A stretch of DNA of 64,000 nt from Pohlia nutans (lineage: Eukaryota > Streptophyta > Bryopsida > Bryales > Mniaceae): NCBI GenBank assembly GCA_022496805.1, contig CM040106.1:9734001-9798000 (forward strand), in the 5' to 3' direction. Positions within the stretch are counted from its first letter, which is position 1; each line of letters starts with the position of its first letter. Shown piece after piece: positions 11,615 to 22,492 of the stretch. The translations under genes were made by a program, and so were the position numbers. Below the pieces are notes generated by a model, which worked only from the letters and a program-made list of their open reading frames with translations, did not search any database and had not been told where the DNA came from.

Positions 11615-12880
11615 ATGCATGCAGATGTGGCGTTATTGGATGGACCATTGACTATTCGTGAAACATTGCAAGGTGAAGATGCGGTCAAGTGTGAGCATGC
11701 CATGCAAGAGGAGTATGAGTCATTGATTGCTATTGGTATGTGGGAATTGACTCCCATTCCCGAGGGTCGCAACCCCATTGGTTGCAAGTGGGTGTTTCGT
11801 GCAAAGAGAGATTCTTCCGGTGATGTGGTGCGCTACAAGGCAAGGCCTGTGGCAAAAGGGTTTGTACAAGTTTATGGCGTGGATTTTCATAAGACATTTG
11901 CTCACGTGGCCAAATTCACGATTATTCGATGCATTCTTGCGATTGGGGCGGCCATGGATTTGGAAATCCATCAAATGGATGTGAAGACGGCGTTCTTGAA
12001 CGGTGATTTGGAGGAGGACATCTACATGGTGCAACACAAGGGATTTGTGCAAGAAGGTAAAGACAACTATGTTTGCAAACTCAAAAAGTCATTGTATGGG
12101 TTGAAGCAATCTTTGAGGGCATGGTATCAAAAGATTGACACATTTCTTATGCACTGCCGGTTGAGAAGAAGCATTGCGGATCATAGTTTGTATTTTATGC
12201 AAGAGGGTCAACATTTTGTGATTGTACTCACATATGTCGATGACTTGATTATTTTTGTGAGCCTCATGAGTTCAATGGGGGCGCTCAAGGCGATGCTTCA
12301 GAAGGAGTATAAGATGAGTGACCTTGGAAAGTTGCATTTTTGTCTTGGAGTTGAGTTTGTGAGGGATTGGGCAATGCGCACTATCACGATGAGCGAAGGC
12401 AAATACGTATTGGATGTGCTCAAGCGGTCTGGAATGGATGATTGCAAGCCCACTGCAACACCATTGGATGTCAATTCCAAGCTCATGAAGCTCACCAAGG
12501 AGGAGTATGCGGCGAAGGCTCAATCGATGTCGGAGGTGCCATACAAGCAAACGGTGGGGTCGTTGATGTATGGGATGATTGCAACACGGCCGGACCTTGC
12601 ATATCCAATAAGCGTGGTGAGTCAGCACACAGCAAGATTGGGCTCAAAGCATTGGATGGTGGTGAAGAGGATCATGCGCTACTTGAAGAAGACGATTGAT
12701 GTGAAGCTATGTCTCGGTGGCTTTGACATTGTATTGAGCGGTTATTGCGATGCGGACTACGCAAGAGACATCGACGATCAAAAACCTACCACGGGCTACA
12801 TGTTCAAGGTTGGATCGCGCATTGTATTTTGGAATAGCAAGTGGCAACAAACCACAGCCACGTCCACCGTAGAGGCGTAG
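11615..12880 (+). pseudogene. Copia reverse transcriptase and start of RNase H
   Basis: The longest frame in the element, 421 codons, in the RVT_2 family. Landmarks are GCKWVFRAKRDSSGDVVRYK near 11780, HQMDVKTAFLNGDLEEDIYM near 11970, KLKKSLYGLKQS near 12080, and the catalytic YVDD at 12233-12244 followed by LIIF. The connection and RNase H follow, with SGYCDADYARD near 12740 carrying the first RNase H aspartate. The frame ends at TAG 12878-12880 where the family has glutamate (STVEA-stop-YMAT). It needs the upstream parts, all broken, so it is a relic even though this part is intact. Confidence 0.92.
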
Positions 12881-13096
12881 TACATGGCGACAAGTCACGC
12901 CACGAAGGAGGCCATTTGGTTGAGACAACTAATGGCGAATGTGGGTTGTGCACAAGGGGTGGCTACAACGATCATGTGTGACAACCAAGGGAGCATTTCA
13001 CTTGCAAAGAACCCGACACATCATTCACGCACAAAGCACATTGATGTGCAATACCACTTCAATCAAGAGAAGTTGGAGATGGGAGTTATACGATAA
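12881..13096 (+). pseudogene. Copia RNase H C-terminal part
   Basis: Continues the preceding frame after the stop at 12878-12880: YMATSHATKEAIWLRQL, then the catalytic-aspartate phrase IMCDNQGSISLAKNP, then HSRTKHIDVQYHF. This is the usual end of copia Pol. It stops at TAA 13094-13096, followed by about 120 bp to the 3' LTR with a purine-rich AAAGTGGGAG immediately before it (13210-13218), the likely polypurine tract. Confidence 0.85.
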
Positions 13097-13218
13097 TAGT
13101 ATTGTCCAACGGAGCACATGATGACGGATGTGTTGACAAAGGGTCTTGGACGAGATCGACACAAAAGATTAGTAATAGCATATGGACTTCAAGGCTTTGG
13201 CTCTACGCAAAGTGGGAG

Positions 13219-13474
13219 TGTTAAAGTAGAAGATGTAGGTTAGTGTTGCTAGAAGCCAAAGGGGTTTGGGTGGAAATAATGATGTGTAGAAGAGGGGTCA
13301 AGGCACGGGTTGATCTTAGAGGCCTCTAGTGGTGAGTTATTCTATATGGGTTGTCATGCACACCTCCTAGCGTACACCTCTTAAAGAGGGAAGCTCTTGA
13401 GTAAAGATCATCTCTTTCTACGCAATCCTTGTGTTTGTGTATGTGCTTTGTGCATTCCTCTATCACCTTCAATA
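13219..13474 (+). repeat. 3' LTR of copia element (256 bp, uninterrupted)
   Basis: Begins TGTTAAAGTAGAAGATG and ends CTTCAATA. It matches the 5' LTR with about 21 differences and serves as the empty-site control for the TTAA insertion. The following TACCC is the target duplication, against TACCA upstream of the 5' LTR. Confidence 0.92.
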
Positions 13475-13990
13475 TACCCTACTCATGGAGTTTTGCGCTT
13501 CTTCTTATTCTTCTCTTTGTTCATAATGAGCTTCAGAAGATAGTAAAGACATCGTCGGTTCTAGGATGGAACACGATAGACAAGCAGAAGAGCTGCAAGG
13601 ATTTGCTACCACTGAAAACCATCATGTAGAAAGAAGGTCAATGCATACTGTCTCTCTTGTTTTCTGAGGGTTTTGCAAGCATAAATAAATAAATAAACCA
13701 ATTTAAGGCTTTCCTAGATGAATTTAGTATGCTCAACCCTATTTAAGAGTGATGCGGAGACTTGAAGGTGAGTGTTTGTGTGTGTATCTCATTTCCAATA
13801 AATGCGAGTTAATGATAAGACTATGTAAGCAACACTCACATACATTGCATAGCTTATAAGTATACACCAAAAGGCTTTCCAAAGATGACTTCATTATGCT
13901 CAACCCTAAATTAGAGTGATACGCATAATGGAATGCTATGCAACATTAAACCTTCCTTTTTTTATTGTTCTCTATGTAGTGATTGTGACA
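13475..13990. other. Right flank of copia with an internal direct repeat
   Basis: Contains an open stretch to 13629 (LFVHNELQKIVKTSSVLGW and onward) that might be a host exon remnant; no family is recognised. An (AAAT)5 microsatellite lies near 13681-13697. Two direct repeats of about 55-60 bp, at about 13703-13760 and 13869-13925, share AAGGCTTTCC...ATGCTCAACCCTA..T.AGAGTGAT.CG. Nothing further is supported. Confidence 0.4.
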
Positions 13991-14000
13991 CATCTTGTAG

Positions 14001-14052
14001 CCCATATAATCAATGGCAAGGTGATAGCGCAAGAGATCAAGCAAGAGATATT
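14001..14052 (+). pseudogene. FolD-like exon fragment (possible)
   Basis: After a TTGTAG acceptor-like sequence the frame reads HIINGKVIAQEIKQEI. This resembles the N-terminal start of bifunctional methylenetetrahydrofolate dehydrogenase/cyclohydrolase (FolD), whose family typically begins with an 'IIDGKxIAxxIRxEI' helix. The match is only about 15 residues. The frame then runs into sequence (RRQEYLERVFTQKNN) that belongs to a local repeat rather than FolD, and no other FolD motif is visible nearby. It may be a captured or decayed exon, or chance. Confidence 0.3.
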
Positions 14053-14055
14053 CCG

Positions 14056-14860
14056 TCGACAAGAGTACTTGGAGAGGGTTTTTACCCAGAAAAATAATAA
14101 GAGAAAATCGGCGGATGAAAACCCTGATGGCATTAAGGGTGTGTTTTTGTATCCACGCTACTAATGCAGTTGGTTTTCTATAGAGGCCTTTGAACAATAC
14201 CAAAACAAAAGCAAAAATCTTGTGTAGAGGATTTAATAGTCTTACAAAGGTAATTCGGATGAAAGTCATCCAAGATTGTATGAGAAAGTTACAAAGCTTT
14301 GAAGCAGTTGGTGATCCAGTTTTTGAACGCCAGAACATTGAGAGGTTAACAAGTATTTTTTGTTGATGGTTGTGCTGAGCATCGCGTAGCCCTAGTTTTT
14401 GATTCCATCGACAAGGTATTCGGAGTGGGTTTTTACCCAAAAAAATTACAAAGGAAATGAGTAGGCGTAGGCGTCAGCGTCGGCGTCGTCGTTGTCGGCA
14501 AGACACTGGCTCTCACAGCTTAGCAAGCCGATGTCTTTACTGTGGTGTAAGAGCCTTGGAAAGGGGAGAAGTTTGAAGGGCGCCTGGCAACCGTCGTGCA
14601 TACGATCGAATACAACGGCATCAACGTTGATAGGGATTAGGGTTAGATTATCAACGTTGTTTTGATCCGTGGATTACCAGCGTTTTTTAGGGTTTAGGGT
14701 GCATTGGTAACAATGTTATAATGTCCAGGAGGCCAGGGTGCAATATGTCACGTGTGACTACCGTGAGCAAGATTATTTTTTCTCAAATCGTTGTTTTGTC
14801 AATTGACGTTCTGGTTTAAGGGATTCGGAAGTGAAGAGTGAAGAAACTACACAAAGATGG
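14056..14860. other. Exon-like pieces and short repeats
   Basis: An open stretch at about 14239-14345 reads MKVIQDCMRKLQSFEAVGD and continues PVFERQNIERLT, ending near GTTAACAAG; it looks like coding sequence but I do not recognise it. A roughly 50-bp phrase (TCGACAAG..TATTCGGAG.GGGTTTTTACCC) occurs at about 14054, 14408 and also 6159. The phrase GCATCGCGTAGCCCTAGTTT at about 14379-14398 recurs at 16236-16255. Confidence 0.4.
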
Positions 14861-16280
14861 TAGCGTTTACTGTGGCAAATGTTTCAAATAAATGTTTTGT
14901 TCCCATGCAAGAGACCGCAGTTGCGTTATGGCATCGTGAAGGGCACCAAAGGTTTCAACCACCAAAGAGCTTCTGGCATGGCGCCTCTCTGAGGACCTTT
15001 TCATCACAATGCAATGTATTCTGGCTTCTAGCAGCCATCAGAATGTGTCGACAACGAACTTGAGTGAGGAAAGAGACGGAGACGATGTAGGTGCATGCAA
15101 AATTGCCTCTGGAAATTCCTTGATTTGATGCTCTAAGAAATGCTTGTGGATTCAGTAGTTGGATACCAAAACCATGTTATTCTAATTTCTACCAGAATGG
15201 GGACAATTTAGCCAAAAAATGTGTACTTCACAATGTGAGCAAAGTTGATGAGGGTACCTTGAAGCGAGATTTTTTACATGTGTGTCTATGTGTCGATATA
15301 TTCCGGACTGATTAATACGAAAGGACGAAATCGGGCTTCATGATTTTTGAGTGGGTCACATGTGGATCTTTTCATGTTTATTTTCTGAGCAGCATTGTAG
15401 TGAATTTTAGATTTCTATCTTCTGTTTTCAAAAAATGCTCTCCTAAGCATGATTTTTGGTTCGATGTGCTGCAATGCGGAAGGTTATTGTAGAGTATTTA
15501 AAACTGGAGTGTATTTCCATCCGTTGGTTAAAGGAACTCCATTTCGGTGTGGATTTGGATTTGCATGTTTTAGGGCTTAAGTGTTGTGAAATTTCTACCA
15601 GCTTTTTAAAAAGAAGAAAAAGATATGATGGATATTGTTGAATTAGTTAGGGGGAAACTAATTGTGGCATCTTATTTGTCTATTATACGAAATAGTCATT
15701 TTCTTTTCACTTTATAAGATTGCAAATGCTCGAAGGCTTTCTTTGTTGTGTATTGACATCCTAAGGTCAAGAATCTGCGCTTTGAAATTCACTCAAGTTG
15801 TGTATCCTAAGATTCATTTATTGGTTGTTTGGGTAGCTGTTTATCTCTTTTATCTTGTGCTCACTATTTGAATATTGGCGTCGGGGTAGGTGTTGGGCTG
15901 GATGTCGGCGTCGTCCTCTCCTTGGTTTTTTTTAGGGTTTTTTTTTTCCATCTGCCAGGGTACTGGTAAGCTTGCAAATCTCTTCCACTTCTTTACTGGT
16001 CGTATTCACATGTTTGATGCAATTGTGGTAGCTCTTACAAACAAATCAATGAGCTATGACGCATCTATAGCCGTGTCCCAACTCAAAACTCCAAGCTAGG
16101 GTTTAGGGCAGAGCTCTACTCCGATCAACTTCCCATCATTCAAGTCTCATTGCAAACTAGGATCCATTTTCAGAAAGAAGCGTGGAAGAGCCTCAAGGTG
16201 AAGATGGGTTTATGATTTTCGTCAACGGTTGTGCGCAGCATCGCGTAGCCCTAGTTTAATATTTTCAAATTTCAAATTTC
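14857..16280. other. Unassigned region with short open frames
   Basis: A 68-codon frame at 14857-15063 starts at ATG in a GATGG context and is rich in hydroxylated and basic residues, but I cannot name it. Frames at 15456-15641, 15662-15871 and 15890-16099 are short and compositionally ordinary. Near 16200-16255 a segment repeats the GCATCGCGTAGCCCTAGTTT phrase of 14379. No gene is supported. Confidence 0.4.
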
Positions 16281-16289
16281 AAATTTCAT

Positions 16290-17020
16290 TTATTTATTTA
16301 TATTTCACATTCTTAACAAGTTTGATTAATTAGTCAATTATTGTTTTGTGATATTCTAGATTGGATGAATCCTTTTTAATTTCATTTTTCCAGATTAATA
16401 ATTTTTGGCATTTTTTTTGTTTAAAAAATTTTAGGGAAAAAGAATACTAAACACAACAATGTTTTGTTTTAGTATTCCCATTGCTTTTCTACTATGTTTT
16501 TAAATTTACAAGTTTCCTTTATATGTAAATTTTTGCACTTTAAGTTATGTAGTGTGAATTGTTGTTTTCGATGATAATTTAGGTTTTAAAATTTTATATG
16601 TTTTTTCATTTTCATATTCAAATATTGACAATTAGAGCATTTATTTTATATATTTGAATTTTTTCTTGGAATATATATATATATACATATATATTTATGT
16701 ATTTATTTATGTATTTATTTAATTTATTTTTTTTGATATTTTTGTTTTCACCACATTTTTTTAATTTTAGTTTTAATATTTTTATTTTTATTTTTATTTT
16801 GCAAATTGACAATTAGCAATTTTGTATTTACGTTCTTGTAAATTTTTTTTATTGCAAATATCTCTAGATAAATCTAGATGTCCCTTTCCGTCCACAAGGT
16901 TTTACGGTCATATATGGCCCAGCCAGTTCCATCTATAAACAATCATACTTATTCATCACCTTTTGACCATGATAAAATTGTTTCAAGGATTACTTTTTCA
17001 CCTCATTTTCAACATATATG
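16290..17020 (+). repeat. AT-rich dispersed repeat, copy B
   Basis: AT-rich tract with (AT)n at about 16671-16700 and TATTTATTTATG-type runs, followed by the tail boxes TAAATCTAGATGTCCCTTTCC near 16868 and TTTTCACCTCATTTTC near 16995. Box order matches copy A. The 64-codon minus-strand frame inside (16618-16812) is low-complexity lysine/isoleucine sequence and not a gene. Confidence 0.5.
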
Positions 17021-17079
17021 TCGATTCAAACAGTTATAAAAGGTTATGCATATATGTATATATACATATACACTAACTA

Positions 17080-17370
17080 CTTTCACTTTTTTATTTCACA
17101 TTTTTATGTGTAAAATATTATTTTGGATGGTAGTTTAGGTTATGAAAAATCATTAAAATTTTTAAATTTGACAAATAGAAAGTTTTATTTAGAATTTTTC
17201 ATGTGTTATTTTTTTATTAAAAATGACAATTCATTAAGTTTTATTTACTTATTCGTAAAGAAAATTGAGTATCTTTTTTAATTTTTTAATTTGGTGTTGA
17301 TATTTTTTATATTTTAAAATTTTAAAATAAATCTAGAGCTCCCTTCTCCGGCTATGGGGTTTAAGTGATA
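17080..17370 (+). repeat. AT-rich dispersed repeat, partial copy D
   Basis: AT-rich stretch ending in AAATAAATCTAGAGCTCCC at 17329-17347 and a CCGGCTATGGGGTTTAAGTG box. It lacks the CACCAC boxes that end copies A and B, so it seems truncated at its right side. Confidence 0.45.
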
Positions 17371-18200
17371 AACAATAATAATACAAATACAATACCGTAC
17401 TTTCCAAGTAGCGTCGTCTTTAAAGAATTTAGAAAAGCAAAGACAAATTCTTTTGGAAATTATGAGTAGATTTTGCCAAATTTCATATTAACTGTCTTTT
17501 GAAATAGTCAAAATGTTGAAATATTACCATTTTCACATATCATAGTATTATTTAAAGAGGAAAGTGTGAATTGTTGGGAAGAAAGAACTCACCTTGTAAT
17601 CAAGTTCATTCCAAGTCGCTCTCAAATGATATAGGATAAGAACTTGCAAGTTCATGTGACTTCTCACCACACCATATTTTCAATAGTTTTTGATGCACAA
17701 TCGAGCATACCAAATGATCTTACTTTGAAATGTTTTCAACTAAAAAAAGTTAAAAGGATAAGTTGTATATCACCTTCAAAAAAAGTTTTGTGATTTGAAC
17801 TTTTTATGCGTGATATATGAACAAAATCTACTAGGGCTGTGAAGATATTGCATGAATTGAATGAGAAGAATAGGTGCTGTGATCATACTTTTGAGGCTCA
17901 ATTGTGCATTATGGACTATCTTATTTCTAAAATTGTTAAATTATTTATAGTTGCATTTTCAAGTGACCTTTCATTTTCAAAAAGAATTTTGTGATTTGAA
18001 GTATTTTTGCTTAAGTTATTCTCATTTTTGTGAAGCACTTTAACCAATGATTAAGAGAGAAAAAGAAGTGAGAGTTCTACATATCCCACATTCATTGTTG
18101 GCACTGCATTTTGTATAAAACACAAGACTTTACAACACTCAATCAATTAGATTTAGCAAGAGAAGTGATCCATGTAGTGGTACTAATTTGCAAGGCCCAT
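17371..18200. other. Spacer without recognisable features
   Basis: AT-rich sequence with no frame above about 50 codons and no repeat that I can pair elsewhere in the window. Confidence 0.5.
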
Positions 18201-18206
18201 GTATTA

Positions 18207-18504
18207 GGAGAAATATGGGGTCCCAAAGGGTCCCTGTAAGACAGCCCGTGTTAGGTGAACCGGCTGCCCAAACACCCCTCTCCTTGTAAACCCATTGGTG
18301 AAGGCCGCTGCCCACAGACAGTGTCGGAAGCTGTAGTGTTGGCAGTGTTGGTAGTGCTGGTAGAGTGGATTGGCTCGACCCACGGAACTGCACTACTGGC
18401 ATCACGGTGGCATCATTGGTGCTAACGTGCAATGCACACGGTTTTCACTCAAATTTTCAGCAAGCGCCATAACAAAAGGCCCCTTTGGAACCCAGATTTC
18501 CCCT
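18207..18504 (+). mobile_element. TA-flanked MITE-like element, copy 1 (298 bp)
   Basis: Bounded by TA (18205-18206 and 18505-18506), with terminal inverted repeats of about 25 bp starting GGAGAAATATGGGG at the left and GGGGAAATCTGGG as the right-end reverse complement. The interior contains TTGGCTCGACCCAC and a run of 9-bp near-repeats (GTGTTGGCA, GTGTTGGTA, GTGCTGGTA). The same element occurs inverted at 42089-42422. No coding capacity is credible. TA target and size fit a Tc1/mariner-type or similar MITE; the superfamily is unproven. Confidence 0.75.
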
Positions 18505-18639
18505 AATGTGGATGAATACGAAAATACAATATCATGGTTTTTTTAAAATAGAATTCAACAAATCTATAAAAATGACAAACAAACATGGATTTTTGAAAAA
18601 TATTAGATGTTTGTCGAAAACATGACGAAGCTGCTTGGA

Positions 18640-19030
18640 AGGTACGGTAGTAAATGAGGTGGTGAAAAGGTAATGATTGATTTCAAGCTATTGACCATCA
18701 TTGTTACATAGAAAGGATTCTTTTTGTCCATTTAGAACCCTACAATTGGGAAAGGGAGCCCTAAATTTATCTAGAAATTTTTACAATCAAAATATTGTAA
18801 AAATAAATAACTTGAAACCTAATAATTTTTAATTTGTAAAAATCAAAATCAAAAACTCATTAAAAAAATACGGAAAAGAAATACATAAATAAAGAAGTAA
18901 AAAGAAATTAAAATTAATAAAAATAGAAAAGATTTTTTTTTCTTAATTTAGCATATCATTCAAAAGATTACAAATAAATAAATAAATTTTAGCAATTGTT
19001 AGTTTTGTGAAAAATAAATAAAATAAAATA
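18640..19030 (-). repeat. AT-rich dispersed repeat, copy C (inverted)
   Basis: Read on the minus strand it has the same box order as copies A and B. TAAATTTAGGGCTCCC lies near 18770, GTAGGGTTCTAA near 18745, and AATCATTACCTTTTCACCAC near 18680-18660, ending in CTCATTTAC. The AT-rich tract is on its plus-coordinate right side (18780-19030), as expected for the inverted orientation. Confidence 0.5.
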
Positions 19031-19034
19031 AATG

Positions 19035-19266
19035 GACTTGGTTGTACATGAAGTGGTGAAAGGTAAAGATTAAAATCATTTGTAGTAGTAGATGAGGTAG
19101 TTAATGAATAATGATTAATTCTCTAGGATATTGTGCAAACACCACCCGGACCATGCCATGGTGCATATGCAAGTTCCATCTAAAATTAATCACTACATCT
19201 TCACCACCTTATGTGCATTGTGAATGGTTTTCATCATTACCTCTTCAACACCACATGCGCAATGCA
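19035..19266. repeat. Foldback of the CACCAC/ATTACCT boxes
   Basis: The left part (GAAGTGGTGAAAGGTAAAGAT... and GATGAGGTAGTTAATGAATAATGATTA) is the approximate reverse complement of the right part (AATTAATCACTACATCTTCACCACC... and TCATCATTACCTCTTCAACACC). The arms are imperfect, about 80 bp each, and belong to the same box family as the tails of copies A-C. Confidence 0.45.
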
Positions 19267-19401
19267 TAAATGGTACCTAAATGGTGCCTGGTAAGCAAAA
19301 TTGTTCATAATTTTTCACCACCTCATCCATGATCCATGAATACTGTGGTCATCCTTGTCGTTGTAGCCACCATAGTGTACGTCTTGATCTTGTGTTCTTT
19401 G

Positions 19402-19973
19402 GTGACCGTCTTGCTCGTAATGGCCGTCATGCCATGGATGACTGTCTTGCTCGTGATGGCCGTCGTGCCATGGGTGATTGTCTTTCTCGTGCTCCTCGTC
19501 GTGTCCCTGGTGAGTGTCGTGGTGTCGTGATGCCGTTGTGGCCTTGGTAGCCTCCGTGCTCGTAATGGCCGTTCGTGCCCTTGGTGACTACTTGCCGTTG
19601 GTGACTACTCGTAATGGGCGTCGTGGTGATTTTGGAGATCGGCTGTCTTGCTCGTGATGCCTTGTCATGCCCTTGGTAGTGTATTGCACGTGTTGGCCGT
19701 CTTGCGATAGGTGATTGTCTTGCTCGTGTTGGCCGTCCTGTCCTTGGTAGACGCCGTGCTCGTGATGCTTTGCGGTGGTATTGTGATGCCGTTGTGGCCT
19801 TGGTAGCCGTTGTGCTCGTCATGGCCGCTCGTGCCCTCCATGACTGTCTTGTTTGTGTCCTTCGTCGTGCCCTTAGTGACTGTTTTTCTCGTGATGGCCG
19901 TCGTGCCCTTGCTGGTGTCTTGCTCGTGATGGCTGTCCTGCCCTTGGTGGTGTCTTGCTCATGATGCCCTGTT
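19402..19973. repeat. 36-bp-unit minisatellite
   Basis: Degenerate tandem array built on a unit like GACTGTCTTGCTCGTGATGG followed by CCGTCGTGCCCTTGGT (36 bp). The clearest units lie at 19402-19510 and 19830-19973, with insertions and rearranged units between. Because 36 is a multiple of 3, all frames stay open for long stretches. The 131-codon minus-strand frame and three plus-strand frames here are repeat artefacts. The array is GC-richer than its surroundings. Confidence 0.75.
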
Positions 19974-19974
19974 A

Positions 19975-22415
19975 TAAGGCGTACATGGTACTGTCAAAAT
20001 GGTAATATTTTCCATAAGATTCTCATCATTCGCACCATGACTTGACTAAAGCTCTCTTAAATTTAATTAAGGCTCTTCATATATCAATAAGGAGAAGAGT
20101 CTCATCACAATACCAGAAACAACCTTGATAATTGCACACTCCAGACCTGAGCATACATGATAGCAAGATAGCTAAGATGGGATGGTTCAAGCAAGGAGAT
20201 GAGGGCAATTTATAGGGTCTAGATGTCCATCTTGGCAATGCTGACTACCGGTGGTGCCTTCTTATGGTTTTGGAAATAGGGTATAAACGTAGGTCCCTAC
20301 CTAAAGCCGTGACAATCTTGGCACGAAAGGTAGAAAAAGCAAAAGTAAAAAGGATAAAGCTAACCCTAAACTGAGAACTATTTTAGTTCTTAGTTGTTTT
20401 TTGAAAGTTTCCAAAGACACGGATCAAATGGATGGTACTAATTATGTTGCAATTGTCTATGCATGGTTAGCAGAAAATCGCAGTTGCTGCTCGGTTGCAC
20501 CGTGAACAAACCGATCTTGTGGATATTGAATTGTGAGGGCAATGAAAATCATCCATACTGTTATAAGGTCCCCCAGACTCTATATTCTAAGCGTCGTTCT
20601 AGGGATGTTTGCAAACCCGACCAGGTCCTCCTTGTTGATGTGAATCCTGTAGCTCTACGAAAAGCCCGTGATTTAGCTTGCTACATTCCATTGCCATTTC
20701 ATGGGATTCGAGCTCATCATACAAGTCCGGCGTTATTACTAATGTTTCTACCAATCTTCTACCATTTACATATCCATTACATATATATGTCAGTCAATGA
20801 ATACATTAGTTTCTGAGAGGCCAAATCAGTAGTAAGTATTTTAAACATAATCTTTTTTTACTATTTATTAGTTTCTAAAGACTTTTTCTCTGTTCATTCC
20901 AAATTAGTAACTTATTTAGAAATAAAACTAGTAAATCCAATAATAGAATTTTACCTATTTAGGAAACTAGATGTCTTTATAGGATAATTACAGTTGGAAT
21001 GTTGTTAGTACAACCTTTTAGCCTAAATAATGGTAAAAAGTTAAAATGACGGATAAAAATAAAAGGTAAAAATAATTAAGAAGCATAACTTGTAAAAAAT
21101 AATTGATACATTCAATTAACGAAAAATAACTAGTAAAATTAGGAATTAAACAAACGGTAATTATAACAGTGTTTAAATAAACGAGGAATTATAATTTTTG
21201 TAAATTTCAAAAATTCACCAAAAATACCTTGAATTTGTAGGAGAATCTCAAAAATTCTATAGAAGTAGCGAGGGAAATTAGAGCAGTAAACGCGAGCATT
21301 GGTTGCAGTAAAATGGATTAAAAAATTCCTAGATATTAAATAAATAATGCTAAAATGACCAAGAAATCTAAACGAGAACCTCAAAGTACCTTGAATGCGG
21401 CAAATTCTTTTGACAATTATTTGCATTAGGAAGTTATTTCCTTTTAAAAGACCAGCTTATCGTAGACTTTGCAAAAGAGTGAAGAATTTTTCACAATACC
21501 GCACAAGACAATCCGGGAGGCCAATCAGAGATTTACAATATTCGTTTCCTACATAGAGAGACCATCGAGCACCAATGGTAAAGTCAAAAGTCAACAAATT
21601 TTACATTTACCAACCAATGGTAAATTTTGCTAGCAGCGAAAAGTCAAAACAAGGAGAATTTGACAAGATATGTTATTTTTAGCAAAATAGGATCCTCTGC
21701 GCTACTTTTGGCCTTCTGAAGCAATTGGCAAGATCCGTTTGCCGATCCGAGCTGTATTAAGAAAGTTACTAGGAGGTCCAGTAGTAAATTCGAGTTTTTT
21801 TTTGGATTTCATCCTTTTCCATTGAAATAAAGGAACAACGAAAAAAAAAGAATCAAATAGGATTTTTTCCACAGTAAATACATTAGATCTTAGCAAACGT
21901 AAGAAAAAAGAAAGATAAGAAGGGATCTTTTGAAAAGCAGAGGTGAAAAGTCAATTAACTGTTAACATTCAAATTGACAAAAATTAGTATCTAGATTTTT
22001 TTTCCATTCACTTTGCAAAATGGCGAGAACACATCAAATTTAGTTAGATCCATTAGATCTTTTTTATTTAAGACAAAATGGATATTATCAAATTAGGGTA
22101 AAATTAATTTTTAGAGGTAAAAGTAAAAAGTAAATTAAATATTTTTTGCATCAATCTTGCGAAATGACGAGAATGCATTAAATTTAATTTAAAATCCATT
22201 AAATATTTTTGATTAAAGCCAAAATGGATATTGTTAAATTAGGGTAAAAGTAAAAGGTAAAATATATCTTTTGCAATTACTTTGCAAAATGTCAAAATTG
22301 CATGATTTAAAATTAGAAGGTTTAAATTTTTGATTCATTAGTCTTTTAAAGGGTAGAAATAAATTAGGTAGATTAGGTAAATTGGGTAAATTAATTTTTT
22401 ACAATTACTAGGTAG
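19975..22415. other. Spacer; one unassigned 117-codon frame
   Basis: The plus-strand frame at 20463-20816 (117 codons) reads in part KVPQTLYSKRRSRDVC and VNPVALRKARDLACYIP. I do not recognise it, and its downstream end is hydrophobic low-complexity sequence. The rest is AT-rich, with repeated short phrases such as GGTAAAAGTAAA between 21000 and 22400. No RNA gene was recognised. Confidence 0.4.
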
Positions 22416-22416
22416 T

Positions 22417-22492
22417 ATCATCCACCGTATGTTCATCCGCCACAGTTTCATCCGCCGTAGTTTCATCCGCCGCTATCGTAAGTTCATCCGCT
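22417..22492. repeat. 15-bp tandem repeat (TTCATCCGCC...)
   Basis: Four to five degenerate units of GTTTCATCCGCCGTA, the last separated by a short spacer. No associated gene. Confidence 0.7.

Larger units (their letters stand above)
7290..13474 (+). mobile_element. Ty1/copia LTR retrotransposon, complete but decayed
   Basis: Full-length element with two LTRs (7290-8352 interrupted, 13219-13474) and internal gag, protease, integrase, RT and RNase H in copia order. The flanks are TACCA (7285-7289) and TACCC (13475-13479), a 5-bp target duplication with one mismatch. Removing the TTAA-flanked insertion gives a 5' LTR of exactly 256 bp, equal to the 3' LTR. The two LTRs differ at about 21 of 256 positions by eye (about 92% identity), so the insertion is not recent. 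Stops and frameshifts occur throughout the internal region, so the element cannot encode its own proteins. Confidence 0.93.

Noticed and set aside
13946..14440. 164-codon minus-strand frame
   Set aside because: Contains the local 50-bp phrase twice, which gives repeated GKNPL peptides. It is antisense to better exon-like pieces and shows no domain.
14637..14705. TAGGGTTTAGGG telomere-like sequence
   Set aside because: Only two or three imperfect units; not an interstitial telomere array.
15890..16812. Short plus frame at 15890-16099 and minus frame at 16618-16812
   Set aside because: Low-complexity or AT-driven sequence without start context, domain or conservation signal.
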